A stretch of 64,000 bases of DNA from Candidatus Neomarinimicrobiota bacterium (GCA_021157965.1 JAGGVO010000059.1:1-64000); one strand, 5' to 3'; counted from the first letter of the stretch, positions 1 through 10,533 are shown. Numbers and translations: made by a program. Notes: generated from the letters alone by a model not told the origin.

Positions 1-842
1 ACGTAATAAAGGGCAACGGGGTTATCGTTGTCCACAGGCTCATCGAAACGCTCTGGCCCGGCGGAAGGGAAAAGTCCATATCCGTATTGATACTATGACA
101 TGGAGACTCATTGATTTATTGATCAGAGAAGATTGGTCGCCCGAACAGATCTCCGGGCGTTTGAAACGTGAAATGAACTTTGCTGTAAGCCATGAATGGA
201 TCTATCAACATATCCTGAAAGACAAGAAGCAAGGTGGCGATTTATATGTTCATTTGCGATGCCGTAAAAAACGAAAAAAGTGATATGGGTCCAAGGCATA
301 TCGGGGACAGATCCCCAATATGACAAGTATAGAAGAACGCCCTGCTATTGTAGATACACGTGAACGCCCTGGCGACTGGGAAGTGGATACAATTATTGGT
401 AAGGGCAAAAAGCAGGCCATTGTTTCACTGGTTGAGAGAACGTCACGGTTATCATTGATATACAAAGTGGATCATAAGACAAAACGTCAGGTTACAGAAG
501 CGATCTTCACGCTTTTACTGCCACTGAAAGATTATGTCAATACACTTGCATCAGATCATGGAAAAGAATTTGCAGGACACGAAACGATTGCAGAGAGATT
601 AAAAGCGGAGTTCTACTTTGCCCATCCTTATGCATCGTATGAACGGGGGTTAAATGAAAATATGAATGGACTGATCAGACAATACTTCCCTAAAGACAGG
701 GACTTTGCAAGCATCATACCCCGGGAAATTATCTCAGCTATGAAAAAACTGAATAACAGATTACGAAAATGTCTTGGATTTAAAACGCCAATCAAAGTAT
801 TTTTTTGAGAAAGACATGTTGCACTTAATACTTGAATCCAAG
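1..842 (+). mobile_element. IS30-family insertion sequence, right part (left end outside window)
   Basis: The transposase reading frame runs in from the left edge and ends at 808. About 10-30 bases later, near 818-840, lies a stretch (gttgcacttaatacttgaat) placed and composed like an IS30 terminal inverted repeat, but the matching left end is outside the window so the pairing and any target duplication cannot be checked. The first downstream gene starts at 926. Confidence 0.6.
2..808 (+). pseudogene. IS30-family transposase, 5'-truncated by window edge and interrupted by an in-frame TGA
   Basis: Frame 2 is open from the first codon (R-N-K-G-Q-R-G-Y, typical of the IS30 N-terminal region) to a TGA at 281-283, then continues in the same frame without a shift to the TGA at 806-808. 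The C-terminal part shows the DDE integrase core: D of GDWEVDTIIG, D of ASDHGKEF and E of GLNENMNGLIRQYFPK, and ends NRLRKCLGFKTP as usual for the family. At the stop, family members normally have Arg in R-K-K-R-x-R-Y-G-S, so one C-to-T change (CGA to TGA) explains it. A downstream ATG at 320 would leave the catalytic core without the DNA-binding part. Other genes here use TGA as stop, so recoding is unlikely; the element is probably inactive. Confidence 0.85.
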
Positions 843-925
843 TCATTTTCAAACGGTGCTGGAAATAGGATAAGAAAAGTACCCCTGAAAGCAGCTTTTA
901 AACGTTCTGAAGATGCCGGGGGAAA

Positions 926-3565
926 ATGATGATTACACCCTATGAGGAAAGATATTTCCGGTTTTTACGGTACGGATCAATACATACCCTTAAAATATTA
1001 ATCATCTTGATAATATCCTGTATTTTTGTGCCTCCGTTAATTGCTGAAGATCTCCGGGGGACGGAGACTATCCCCATTATATCCGGTTGTGAGTATGATT
1101 ATCCTCCCTACTGTTATGTCGATGCAGACAGTCAGGCCACCGGTTTTTCCGTAGAACTCATGCAAGCTGCCCTGAAAGTCAAGGGGCGGGATGTCGCATT
1201 TCGCGTAGGTCCCTGGGACGATGTGAAAGGATGGCTGGAAAATGGTGAGGTAGATGTCCTCCCATTGGTCGGCCGTACACCCGAACGGGAAAAGATCTTT
1301 GATTTTACCTTTCCCTATCTGTTTATGCATGGTGCAATTATTGTCCACGAAGAGACCCGGGATGTTGAAGATCTGAGCGATCTCCGTGGACGGAAAGTCG
1401 CCGTGATGAAAGGGGATAATGCAGAAGAGTTTCTCCGCCGTGAAGAATACGGATTGGTTATCAAAACCACCCGGACATACAAAGATGCTTTACTGGGGTT
1501 ATCGGAAAAGAAATATGATGCGGTTGTTGTCCAACGTATTGTAGGCCTGCACCTTATTCAGGAATTAGGACTGAAAAATCTTCGAATTGTGGATAAACCC
1601 ATTTACGGGTTCAGGCAGGACTTCTGTTTTGCCGTCAAAGAGGGGGACCGGGAAACCCTTGCCCTTTTAAATGAAGGATTATCCCTTGTGATTGCCGACG
1701 GGACGTATCGCTATCTTCATGCCAAGTGGTTCTCATCACTGGAATTGACCAGCCGCCGGAAAATCATTGTCGGTGGTGATTACCACTTTCCACCCTTTGA
1801 ATTTCTGGATAAAGAAGGGAATCCCAGCGGCTTTAATGTGGATCTTGTCCATGCAATAGCCAGGGAAATGGATCTGGATGTGGAAATCCATCTGGGCCCA
1901 TGGCCAGAGATCCGGGAAGGATTGCTGAAGGGGAATATTGACCTCATTCAGGGGATGTTTTATTCACATGAACGGGATATTCTTTTTGATTTCACTCAGC
2001 CTCACATGATGAGTCACTATGTGGCGGTAGTCCGGAAAGAGGTGGGAAATCCTCCCCGGTCAGTGCAAGACCTCAAGGCATATCAGATCGCTGTCGAATC
2101 CGAGGACATCATGCATGAATTTGCCGTTGAAAAAGGGTTGAAAAATCAGATTAAAACTTATGATAACCAGGAGAGTTGCCTGGAAGCAGTCCTGAGGGGA
2201 GATGTGGATTGTGCTCTGGTGGCACGGCAGACGGTTTTGTTTTTGATCGATAAGAACAACTGGAAAGATCTGTCTGTAGGACAACAACCCTTTATGACTT
2301 TAGAATACTGTTTTGCCGTGCAACAGAACAACCGGGGCTTGCTGAATCTTTTCAGCGAAGGACTTACAATCATTGAGAAAAGCGGGGAATACAGGGACAT
2401 TTATGAAAAATGGCTGGGGGTTTATCCTGGTATTGCCACAGACTGGAATAAGGTTTTCCGCTATGTAAGTTATGTTGCTATTCCCCTTATTATCCTCATT
2501 CTGGGTGCCGTTCTGTGGGTGTATCTGCTCCGGAAGCAGGTTGCTCTGCGGACCCGGGAACTCCGGGAATCCAAGGAAAACCTTCAGAATATTCTGGATT
2601 CGGTGGTTTTCGGGGTGATGATCATCGGGTTTGATAAGATCATCTATCGCTCAAATCGACGTGCCACAGAATTGTGCGGGTATGAACGGGAAAATGACAT
2701 TGTCGGCAGAAAATGTTATGATGTTTCATGCCCGGACCGGGTGGATAATTGTCCGTTCCTTGATCAGAAAAGGAATTTTTACACATTCGAAGATATTTTA
2801 TTTACCCGCGATGGTCGGCAAATCCCCATTCAAAAGAGTGTCACGACGATCACCCTTCAGGGCAAACCCTACCTCCTGGAGAGTTTTATCGATATTACTG
2901 AACAAAAGAAAGCTAAAGATCAGATCAAGAAGAATCTGGAGGAGAAGGAAATACTCCTCCGGGAGCTCTATCACAGGACAAAGAACAATATGCAGGTGAT
3001 AGCCGCTTTTATGCACCTTCAGGCCCGCCATATCAAGGATGAGTCCATAAAAGACATTTTTCGGACTCTGGAAACCAAAATATTTTCCATGGCTTTGGTT
3101 CATAAAAAACTCTATGAGTCCGAAGATTTGTCAAAAATCAATCTGAAGGATTATTATCACAGTCTGATCGAACTGATTAAAGAGACCTATACCACGCCGG
3201 AAAAAGACATTAATATTTCACTGAGCGGGGATGATGTGCCTGTACTGATTGATGTTGCCATGCCGTTGGGACTCATACTCAATGAATTGGTCACCAATTC
3301 GCTGATGTATGCATTTTCAGAAAGGACCGAAGGACGGATAGACATTCACATTCAAGCCGGAGAGAAAACGCTGATTTTATTATATTCTGATAATGGGACG
3401 GGTCTTCCTGAAGAATTTGATTTAAAAAAAGACAGCAAACTCGGGATTGAAATGGTCCGGGCTCTGGTTGAACAACAACTCATGGGAAAAATGGAAATAG
3501 AAAATATCAACGGATTGTTATTCCGCTTCACTTTTACGGAAGCATTATATCAACGCCGAATTTGA
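926..3565 (+). CDS. Membrane sensor histidine kinase: two periplasmic SBP_bac_3 domains, PAS, HisKA_2, HATPase
   Basis: Senses a small solute and phosphorylates a partner regulator. The N-terminal hydrophobic segment at about residues 22-40 is followed by two tandem amino-acid-binding-protein domains (about 49-270 and 277-500; each opens with a G-x-Y/D-Y/H-x-P-P-F/Y motif), a transmembrane helix at about 513-535, a PAS domain (about 553-660), a HisKA_2 phosphoacceptor region with His683 in YHRTKNN, and a C-terminal ATPase with the N box LILNELVTNSL and G1 box SDNGTGLP. No HAMP domain is seen. ATG at 926 (or 929) follows a G-rich Shine-Dalgarno. It lies 9 bases before a single-domain response regulator, its likely partner. 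The bound ligand cannot be named; the domain family usually binds amino acids. Confidence 0.9.
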   Translation: MMITPYEERYFRFLRYGSIHTLKILIILIISCIFVPPLIAEDLRGTETIPIISGCEYDYPPYCYVDADSQATGFSVELMQAALKVKGRDVAFRVGPWDDVKGWLENGEVDVLPLVGRTPEREKIFDFTFPYLFMHGAIIVHEETRDVEDLSDLRGRKVAVMKGDNAEEFLRREEYGLVIKTTRTYKDALLGLSEKKYDAVVVQRIVGLHLIQELGLKNLRIVDKPIYGFRQDFCFAVKEGDRETLALLNEGLSLVIADGTYRYLHAKWFSSLELTSRRKIIVGGDYHFPPFEFLDKEGNPSGFNVDLVHAIAREMDLDVEIHLGPWPEIREGLLKGNIDLIQGMFYSHERDILFDFTQPHMMSHYVAVVRKEVGNPPRSVQDLKAYQIAVESEDIMHEFAVEKGLKNQIKTYDNQESCLEAVLRGDVDCALVARQTVLFLIDKNNWKDLSVGQQPFMTLEYCFAVQQNNRGLLNLFSEGLTIIEKSGEYRDIYEKWLGVYPGIATDWNKVFRYVSYVAIPLIILILGAVLWVYLLRKQVALRTRELRESKENLQNILDSVVFGVMIIGFDKIIYRSNRRATELCGYERENDIVGRKCYDVSCPDRVDNCPFLDQKRNFYTFEDILFTRDGRQIPIQKSVTTITLQGKPYLLESFIDITEQKKAKDQIKKNLEEKEILLRELYHRTKNNMQVIAAFMHLQARHIKDESIKDIFRTLETKIFSMALVHKKLYESEDLSKINLKDYYHSLIELIKETYTTPEKDINISLSGDDVPVLIDVAMPLGLILNELVTNSLMYAFSERTEGRIDIHIQAGEKTLILLYSDNGTGLPEEFDLKKDSKLGIEMVRALVEQQLMGKMEIENINGLLFRFTFTEALYQRRI

Positions 3566-3574
3566 AGGAATGTT

Positions 3575-3952
3575 ATGAAAGTACTCGTAGTTGAAGATGA
3601 AATTCTGACGGCTATAAGTCTGTGTATGGATCTGGAAGATTTCAATGGGGAGGTGCTGCCACCTGTTGCCAAAGGGGAAGATGCAGTCAGCGTTTACAAA
3701 GAAAAAAAGCCAGAACTGATTTTTATGGATATCTGCCTGGCCGGAGAAATGGATGGTATTGAAGCTGCAGAAATGATCAGACAGTTGAACGGGAACGGGA
3801 CGGAAATTTGTTTTATGACCGGTTATGTCACACCCCTTATTCGTGAAAAAGCCATGAAAGTCAAACCGGTTGCTTTCCTGGAAAAACCCTTTTCCATTGC
3901 CGATATAAAAGCCGTTTACGATTCGGTTGTTAAGAAGATTAAAGGTTCATGA
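3575..3952 (+). CDS. CheY-like single-domain response regulator
   Basis: A 125-residue receiver domain with nothing attached. The acidic pocket is E7-D8-E9, the phosphoacceptor is D52 (FMDICL), the switch residue T82 (FMTGY) and K104 (LEKPF) are all present, so it should be phosphorylatable. It starts 9 bases after the sensor kinase at 926-3565 and is almost certainly cotranscribed with it. With no output domain it must act through protein contact or pass phosphate on. Receivers of this kind next to HisKA_2 kinases are common; what it controls is not visible here. Confidence 0.92.
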   Translation: MKVLVVEDEILTAISLCMDLEDFNGEVLPPVAKGEDAVSVYKEKKPELIFMDICLAGEMDGIEAAEMIRQLNGNGTEICFMTGYVTPLIREKAMKVKPVAFLEKPFSIADIKAVYDSVVKKIKGS

Positions 3953-3969
3953 ATTCACGGGGTCAAGAG

Positions 3970-4080
3970 TTCAAGCGCCTATGGCGTTCAATCGCCGCTG
4001 CGCGACTTTCAAACGCTGCTTTGCAGCATTCAATGATCTCACTTCATTCGATTTTCAACCGCCACTGCATGGCGTTTAAA
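3970..4080. repeat. Array of five TTCAA-spaced mini-hairpins
   Basis: TTCAA recurs at 3970, 3987, 4008, 4029 and 4054, and most intervals hold a short inverted repeat: CGCC-tat-GGCG, GCTGC-ttt-GCAGC, TGA-n-TCA and CGCCA-ctgca-TGGCG. The spacing is about 17-25 bases. The arms differ in sequence from unit to unit while keeping their pairing, which points to structure rather than sequence being kept. It lies just after the stop of the response regulator. Confidence 0.6.
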
Positions 4081-4358
4081 TTGTGATTCATTTTTTGAAC
4101 ACTGCGAAGCAATTGACCGGCATCTCGATATGCCCGCCAGCCGGCGGTCTACTCAGTAACCGGGATTGTTAGATTTTGCCTGGATTCCATCCATTAAACT
4201 ATTCGACACATCATATATACGAATAACAATATTATCTTGCGTTAGGCTCGATATCGGTGTATTTTACCCCCGGGGTGGGGGGCGTCATCTAACTGATATT
4301 ATATATCCAACTACTCTAATAATCTCTGTATCAAACCATGGAAATATCATCCAATCCT

Positions 4359-4387
4359 CCGTGAAATACGCTGCGCTCATTTCACGG
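4359..4387. repeat. 9-bp perfect inverted repeat
   Basis: CCGTGAAAT at 4359-4367 pairs with ATTTCACGG at 4379-4387 across an 11-base loop. There is no following T-run, so it is not a standard terminator. Role unknown. Confidence 0.5.
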
Positions 4388-4540
4388 GGCAGGCCCCAAT
4401 CAAATCAATCCCCAACATCAAATGCCCGTCCAAAACACACAAGCCGCGTAGTGGCATCCCCTCGTCACGCATTACGCGTCATTCCCCCAGACAAACCGGA
4501 TCTCATTTCACAGGGAAGGCAATCCCCTCGCCCTTGTCCC

Positions 4541-4576
4541 GACTGTCCACTGTCGACTGTCCACTGTCCACTGACA
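4541..4576. repeat. Heptanucleotide tandem repeats, CTGTCCA/CTGTCGA
   Basis: Four to five consecutive copies of a 7-base unit CTGTC(C/G)A lie just beyond the 3' end of metA. The reverse complement of the same unit (TCGACAG) is repeated at 60512-60537, also between convergent genes. Confidence 0.65.
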
Positions 4577-4598
4577 ACTTACTCGTCCTCGTTCCTCC

Positions 4599-5507
4599 CT
4601 ATTCCCACACATAAGGTGTTTCCTGATACACATAATAGTTTAGCCAGTTTGAAAAAAGCAGACTGGCATGTGCCCGCCAGGAAATGTGAGGTTTTTTGGA
4701 TGGATCATCCTTCGGAAAGTAGTTTTTTGGGATTTCAGTGGGAAGTTTAGCCGCTTTATCCCGCTCATACTCTTTTTTCAAAGTATTCGCACTGTATTCG
4801 GGATGACCTGTAATAAAAATCTGTTTGCCGTTTTTGCTGGCAATGATACCCGGTCCGGCTTCATTGGATTTCGCCAAAATCTTGAGGTTTTGAACAGATA
4901 ATATGTCCTCTTCCCGGATTTCTGTATGCCGACTGTGGGGCATCATAAAACAATCATCAAATCCACGAAAAAGAGGAGTGGTTTTAGTAAGGACGGTATG
5001 GGGAAATATCCCAAAACACTTTTTTTCGAGAGGATATTTGGGGACATCATAAAAATGATAGAGTCCGGCCTGGGCAGCCCAGCACAGATAAAGTGTAGAG
5101 GTTACATGATTTGTCGTCCAGTCCATAATGGACAGTAACTCCTCCCAGTAAGTTACTTTTTCAAAGGACAGAGTTTCAACAGGTGCGCCTGTAATAATCA
5201 TGCCGTCATAGCGGTGCTCTCGGATATCCTTAAATGTATGATAAAACTGCTCAAGATGTTCACGGGGCGTGTGTTTGGATTCATGGGTGGACATGTGAAG
5301 GAGTTCCAGTTTCACCTGCAGAGGGGTGTTGGAAAGCATCCGGATGAGATCGGTTTCCGTAACAATTTTCAGTGGCATCAGATTCAATATCAAAAGTCGT
5401 AAAGGCCTGATATCCTGATGGCTAGCACGGCTTTCGGTCATGACGAATATATTCTCTTTCCGAAGTGCGGAAATGGCAGGGAGTTTATCGGGGACATTCA
5501 CCGGCAT
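4599..5507 (-). CDS. metA: Homoserine O-acetyltransferase (MetA/HTS family)
   Basis: Acylates the hydroxyl of L-homoserine, first committed step of methionine synthesis, in the cytoplasm. At 302 residues it has the family length and catalytic set: Cys142 (LYLCWAAQ), His235 and Glu237 (ITGHPEYS), and Lys47. Residue 111 is Glu (GAPVE), which in this family marks acetyl-CoA use, whereas Gly111 marks succinyl-CoA, so the enzyme is probably an acetyltransferase despite the name metA. The ATG at 5507 has an AAGGAG site that overlaps the stop of metY, 11 bases upstream; the two form an operon in which MetY would use the O-acetylhomoserine made here. Confidence 0.95.
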   Translation of the reverse strand: MPVNVPDKLPAISALRKENIFVMTESRASHQDIRPLRLLILNLMPLKIVTETDLIRMLSNTPLQVKLELLHMSTHESKHTPREHLEQFYHTFKDIREHRYDGMIITGAPVETLSFEKVTYWEELLSIMDWTTNHVTSTLYLCWAAQAGLYHFYDVPKYPLEKKCFGIFPHTVLTKTTPLFRGFDDCFMMPHSRHTEIREEDILSVQNLKILAKSNEAGPGIIASKNGKQIFITGHPEYSANTLKKEYERDKAAKLPTEIPKNYFPKDDPSKKPHISWRAHASLLFSNWLNYYVYQETPYVWE

Positions 5508-5518
5508 AGCGATCTCCT

Positions 5519-6964
<1,446 letters not shown>

Positions 6965-6979
6965 TCAGGAACGATGTTG

Positions 6980-7174
6980 TTATTGCTCTTCCGGCATCAG
7001 GATCCACAGAATCACGTAAACAAGGATTCCGGGAAATACAGATGATAAGAGGGAAATAATAACGAATGCAATCCGTAGCGCAGTGACATCCCAGCCTAAC
7101 CAGCCTGCAAGTCCTGCCAATACACCGGCAATCATTCGGTCCTGACGGGATCTCTGTAAGGGTCTGTTATTCAT
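6980..7174 (-). CDS. PspC-domain small membrane protein
   Basis: A 64-residue protein made of one PspC domain: a basic N-terminus (NNRPLQRSRQDR), the family motif MIAGVLAGLAGWLGWD, and a hydrophobic C-terminal segment of about 20 residues (residues 40-60). PspC-type proteins sit in the inner membrane and take part in envelope-stress responses; this stand-alone short form is common in many phyla and its role is not defined. Start ATG at 7174 with an AAAGGAG site. It is upstream of metY on the same strand, but 159 bases separate them, so it is probably an independent unit. Confidence 0.85.
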   Translation of the reverse strand: MNNRPLQRSRQDRMIAGVLAGLAGWLGWDVTALRIAFVIISLLSSVFPGILVYVILWILMPEEQ

Positions 7175-7341
7175 AATATCTCCTTTGTCCTGCTCAAAGT
7201 TTAAAATAAAAAAAATCCACCTGCAATCATATTGAAATGCATGAAATGATTCATTTTATAAAATAACTTGCAAATATATGCATGTTTCTGGTAATTTACC
7301 GTAAAGCAATAAACAAGTGTAACACAAACAAGGAGGGAATC

Positions 7342-8853
7342 TTGAAAACACTTATCTTGCTGACCACTGCTGTTTTATGTCTGGTTTCAGTCACGGCTTT
7401 TGCCGGTGGAATCGTCACGAACACAAACCAAAGTGCTCAGTATACGCGGACATTAAACAGAAATGCTTCAACCGATCTGGATGCTGTATACTACAATCCT
7501 GCAGGTTTGTCCAGATTGAATAACGGCCTTTATCTTCATGTGAGCAATCAGGTGATCTTGCAGACCAAGACCGTCATTAATGACCTGCCAACACTGAACA
7601 ATGATGAATTTGTCGGGGATGTCTTTGCTCCCCTGTTTCCAAACCTTTATTTTGCCTACAAAAGTGGTAAAATAGTCGTTTCCGGTGGTTTTGAACCTAT
7701 TGGCGGAGGCGGTAGTGCCGTTTATGAAGACGGACTCCCGTCCTTTGAAATGCCCGTATCCGGACTTGTTCCCCAACTGGGTGTCCAGGGTTATAAACTG
7801 GATACGGAATTTGAAGGATCTTCCGTCTATTATGCCGGACAAGCCGGTTTAACTTACAAGCTGAGTGACATGATCTCACTGGCTGTTGGCGGACGGGCTG
7901 TTGTAGCTAAGAACACCTATGACGGATACCTGAAGGATATTATGGTGACTGCAGATGGAACCAACTGGGTGACACCCGGTACTTATCTGACGGGTGTGGC
8001 CAACACACTTTCTGCCACGGCTTCCAGTCTTCAACCCATTATCGATGCAAATGCAGGAAATTACACACTGCCTGAGCTCCAGACTGCCGGATATTTGACA
8101 GCCGATCAGGTAACCCAACTGCAAGGCGGATTGACAAATCTTGGCTATGATCCCAGCGGTTTGACCGCTGCCCAGGTACAGGGTATTTACAGTGGTGCTG
8201 CCACAGCGACCAGTAATCAGGTCCCCGTTGTGGAAGCGGCAACCGCCGACGTGGAAGTGAAAGCCGCTCAGGATGCTACCGGTTTCAGTCCCATTTTCAG
8301 TGCTTTTATTACTCCCTTTGAAGGACTCGACATTGCCTTGCGGTATGAAATGAAGACTGAGCTAACCCTGGTGAATGATACGGAAGTGGATGGCTCCGGC
8401 ATGTTTACTGACGGAGATGAAACCCATGCCGATATGCCGGCTATGTTTGCCATGGGTCTGGCTTATCAGGTCATGCCTAAACTCCGCGCCGAAGGGAACT
8501 TCAATTATTATTTCAATAAGGATGTGAACTGGGACGGTAAAGAAGAAAAAATCGATAACGGAATTGAATTTGGCGTAGCCCTGGAATTCAATCTCTCTGA
8601 TAAACTTCTTGTCAGTGCCGGATATTCTTACGGAGACCAGAAAGTGACGCCCGAATATCAGACAGATCTCAGTTATAGTCTGCCTTCCAGCACCCTGGCC
8701 GGTGGTTTTGGATATAAATTAAGTCCGAAACTTATACTTAATGTCGGTATCATGAATGCATTCTATGATGAAGGCAAAAAAGTTACCAACTATACCGAAA
8801 CCTATCAGAAAACAACCCTCGGTTTTGGTATGGGGGTTGATTATTCCTTCTAG
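7342..8853 (+). CDS. Outer-membrane protein, OmpP1/FadL/TodX family
   Basis: A 503-residue beta-barrel of the hydrophobic-compound transporter family. I place the start at the TTG codon 7342-7344, because AAGGAGGG lies 5-6 bases before it and the product then opens with a clean signal peptide (KTLILLTTAVLCLVSVTAFA, cut before GGIVTNTNQS); the longer frame from 7282 would put extra charged residues ahead of it. The N-terminal mature part has the family's N-Q-S-A-x-Y/x-R and AVYYNPAGLSRL motifs. Alternating hydrophobic strands run to a C-terminal aromatic residue (VDYSF), the barrel-assembly signal. The middle (about residues 200-330) is a long Ala/Thr-rich insertion. Substrate unknown. Followed by a strong terminator. 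Confidence 0.88.
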   Translation: MKTLILLTTAVLCLVSVTAFAGGIVTNTNQSAQYTRTLNRNASTDLDAVYYNPAGLSRLNNGLYLHVSNQVILQTKTVINDLPTLNNDEFVGDVFAPLFPNLYFAYKSGKIVVSGGFEPIGGGGSAVYEDGLPSFEMPVSGLVPQLGVQGYKLDTEFEGSSVYYAGQAGLTYKLSDMISLAVGGRAVVAKNTYDGYLKDIMVTADGTNWVTPGTYLTGVANTLSATASSLQPIIDANAGNYTLPELQTAGYLTADQVTQLQGGLTNLGYDPSGLTAAQVQGIYSGAATATSNQVPVVEAATADVEVKAAQDATGFSPIFSAFITPFEGLDIALRYEMKTELTLVNDTEVDGSGMFTDGDETHADMPAMFAMGLAYQVMPKLRAEGNFNYYFNKDVNWDGKEEKIDNGIEFGVALEFNLSDKLLVSAGYSYGDQKVTPEYQTDLSYSLPSSTLAGGFGYKLSPKLILNVGIMNAFYDEGKKVTNYTETYQKTTLGFGMGVDYSF

Positions 8854-8946
8854 AGAGTGCTGTACTTTGATACATCTCCCTTGTGGCGGTCTATCCGATA
8901 ACCGTGATAAGTGGTGAGTTAAGAGTTGTGCATTCTTGCATACATT

Positions 8947-8975
8947 AAAAAGGCGCCTGATAAGGCGCCTTTTTT
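8947..8975 (+). terminator. Rho-independent terminator after the FadL-like gene
   Basis: GGCGCC stem (8952-8957 with 8964-8969), 6-base loop, extended by A/T pairing, followed by six T. The A-run on the left means it may also serve the minus-strand fprA gene that converges on it. Confidence 0.88.
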
Positions 8976-9085
8976 AATATGATTGTTTCATGAAGAATAG
9001 AAGAGAGATGTCAGATAGCGAATTTTCCGGATCCGGTATTTAATCCGCTCAACCTCATTCTATAATTTGTAATTCAATTCAGAAT

Positions 9086-10288
9086 TCAAAACTCAGAATT
9101 CAATAATCTAAGAGCCATATTTTGAGCAATCTCCCGGCATATCGTGTAATCATTCTCCAAAGGCCGGTATTTGGCTTCATGAGTAGGATGAATCAGTTCT
9201 AACTTAGTTGTTTCAGCAAAACAGTGCAGATTTTTTACGCCTCCACCACTCCAGGTGGCTGTTCCAAAAAGAGCTAAAAGGCGGTTTTTAATGTGTAACT
9301 GCTCCAGTTTGGTTGTGAGGGCTTCTACTGGGGGAAAAAGCCCGTTATTGTAGGCGGGACTCCCAATAATAAGTCCGCCGTATTTCCAGATATCACTCAG
9401 GATATAGGAAAGATGGGTTTTTGATGCATCGTATACTATTACGTCCCGGATTCCGGCCAGGATAAGTTCCCGGGAAATATACTCCGCCATCCGTTCAGTC
9501 CGTCCGTACATGGATCCATATACAATAACGACCCCTTTGTCTCCTTCAAGACGAGACCACCGGTCATATAAGTTTACAATATGGCCGGGATTCCTTCGCC
9601 AGATGAGTCCGTGAGTAGGCGCAAATATCTTGACATCCACTTTCTTCAGCTTTTCAAGAGCGCGCTGGGTTTGCTTGACATATTTTCCAACGATATTGGA
9701 ATAATAGCGCCGTTGTTCCGGCTCCCAGACGGCAAGATCCGCTTCATCATCAAAGAGCACGCCGTCCAACGTACCAAAACTTCCAAACACATCACCGGTA
9801 AAGAGAATTTGAGTTTTTGTCTCCAGGGTCATCATGGTTTCAGGCCAGTGAAGCATGGGAGTCATGACAAATGTCAGGGAATGGTTACCCAGATTCAGTG
9901 TGTCCCCTTCTTCCACTTCGAGGATATGCTCGAAATCCCCGAAAAATCCCCGGACAAATTTAAAAGTGTTCCTGTTTCCCACTAATGTGATGTCCGGATA
10001 TCGTTGCGTGATGAGTTTCAGGGCGCCGGAATGATCCGGTTCCATGTGGTTAATAATAAGATAATCCACGGTTTCTCCTGAATCCAGGATTTCATCAATG
10101 GCATCAAAATACGATTCCTCATGTCCGATCTCCATCGTATCAATCAGGGCGTTCTTTTTATCCCGGATCAGGTAGGCATTGTAGGATATACCTTTATCCA
10201 GAGGCCATAAATTCTCGAAAAGATGTGTTCGCCGGTCATTGACTCCAACCCAAAAGATGTTTTGAGTCAGTTTGATTCCGTGATTCAT
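9086..10288 (-). CDS. Flavodiiron protein (A-type flavoprotein, FprA)
   Basis: Reduces O2 to water and/or NO to N2O in the cytoplasm, protecting anaerobic metabolism. Residues 1-250 form a metallo-beta-lactamase-like domain with the diiron ligands H81, E83, D85 (NHMEPDHSG), H147 (LHWPE), D166 (FTGDVFG) and H226 (PTHG); residues 255-395 are a flavodoxin domain with the FMN loop YGSMYGRTE. There is no C-terminal rubredoxin or flavin reductase extension, so it is the minimal class A form. ATG at 10288 with GGAGA. Its presence fits an anaerobe meeting occasional oxygen. Confidence 0.95.
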   Translation of the reverse strand: MNHGIKLTQNIFWVGVNDRRTHLFENLWPLDKGISYNAYLIRDKKNALIDTMEIGHEESYFDAIDEILDSGETVDYLIINHMEPDHSGALKLITQRYPDITLVGNRNTFKFVRGFFGDFEHILEVEEGDTLNLGNHSLTFVMTPMLHWPETMMTLETKTQILFTGDVFGSFGTLDGVLFDDEADLAVWEPEQRRYYSNIVGKYVKQTQRALEKLKKVDVKIFAPTHGLIWRRNPGHIVNLYDRWSRLEGDKGVVIVYGSMYGRTERMAEYISRELILAGIRDVIVYDASKTHLSYILSDIWKYGGLIIGSPAYNNGLFPPVEALTTKLEQLHIKNRLLALFGTATWSGGGVKNLHCFAETTKLELIHPTHEAKYRPLENDYTICREIAQNMALRLLNSEF

Positions 10289-10388
10289 GTTCTATCTCCA
10301 TTCGTTTGATGATAAAAGTAACGAAAAAAAGGGAAGGATGGAAGAATGGTATCTCAATACGTCTACTTTACCCTGTAAAATAAAACCC

Positions 10389-10414
10389 GATTGCCCGGGA
10401 AGGGGTGGGCAATC
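10389..10414. repeat. 8-bp perfect inverted repeat
   Basis: GATTGCCC (10389-10396) pairs with GGGCAATC (10407-10414) around a G-rich 10-base loop, in the 245-base divergent spacer between fprA and sufE. No T-run follows. It could be an operator or a remnant; nothing else is recognisable in the spacer. Confidence 0.45.
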
Positions 10415-10533
10415 ATATCATGGAATGCATATATTGTCTGATTCCGAAGTGTCGATGTACAGCATTCAACACTCAGAACTATCCAACCCATTAAATCCTT
10501 TCAATCTCAACCCGAATTGAATAATTTCAATCC

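Larger units (their letters stand above)
3953..4598. other. Gene-free spacer between convergent units
   Basis: No credible gene on either strand between the response regulator and the end of metA; the long plus-strand frame starting at 4166 runs antisense into metA and has no family features. The spacer holds a mini-hairpin array (3970-4080), a GC-rich inverted repeat near 4133-4147, a 9-bp inverted repeat (4359-4387) and heptanucleotide repeats (4541-4576). No clear T-run terminator was found. Confidence 0.7.

Noticed and set aside
281-283. TGA as a sense codon (recoded UGA or selenocysteine) in the transposase
   Set aside because: Many intact genes in the window end in TGA, and no SECIS-like hairpin or selenocysteine context is evident.
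4166-4750. Plus-strand open frame of 194 codons
   Set aside because: Half of it is antisense to metA and the rest crosses repeat-rich spacer; composition is not protein-like and no start signal is seen.
10287-10520. Plus-strand frame of 77 codons before sufE
   Set aside because: Begins inside the fprA start region, crosses the inverted repeat, and has no recognisable protein features.
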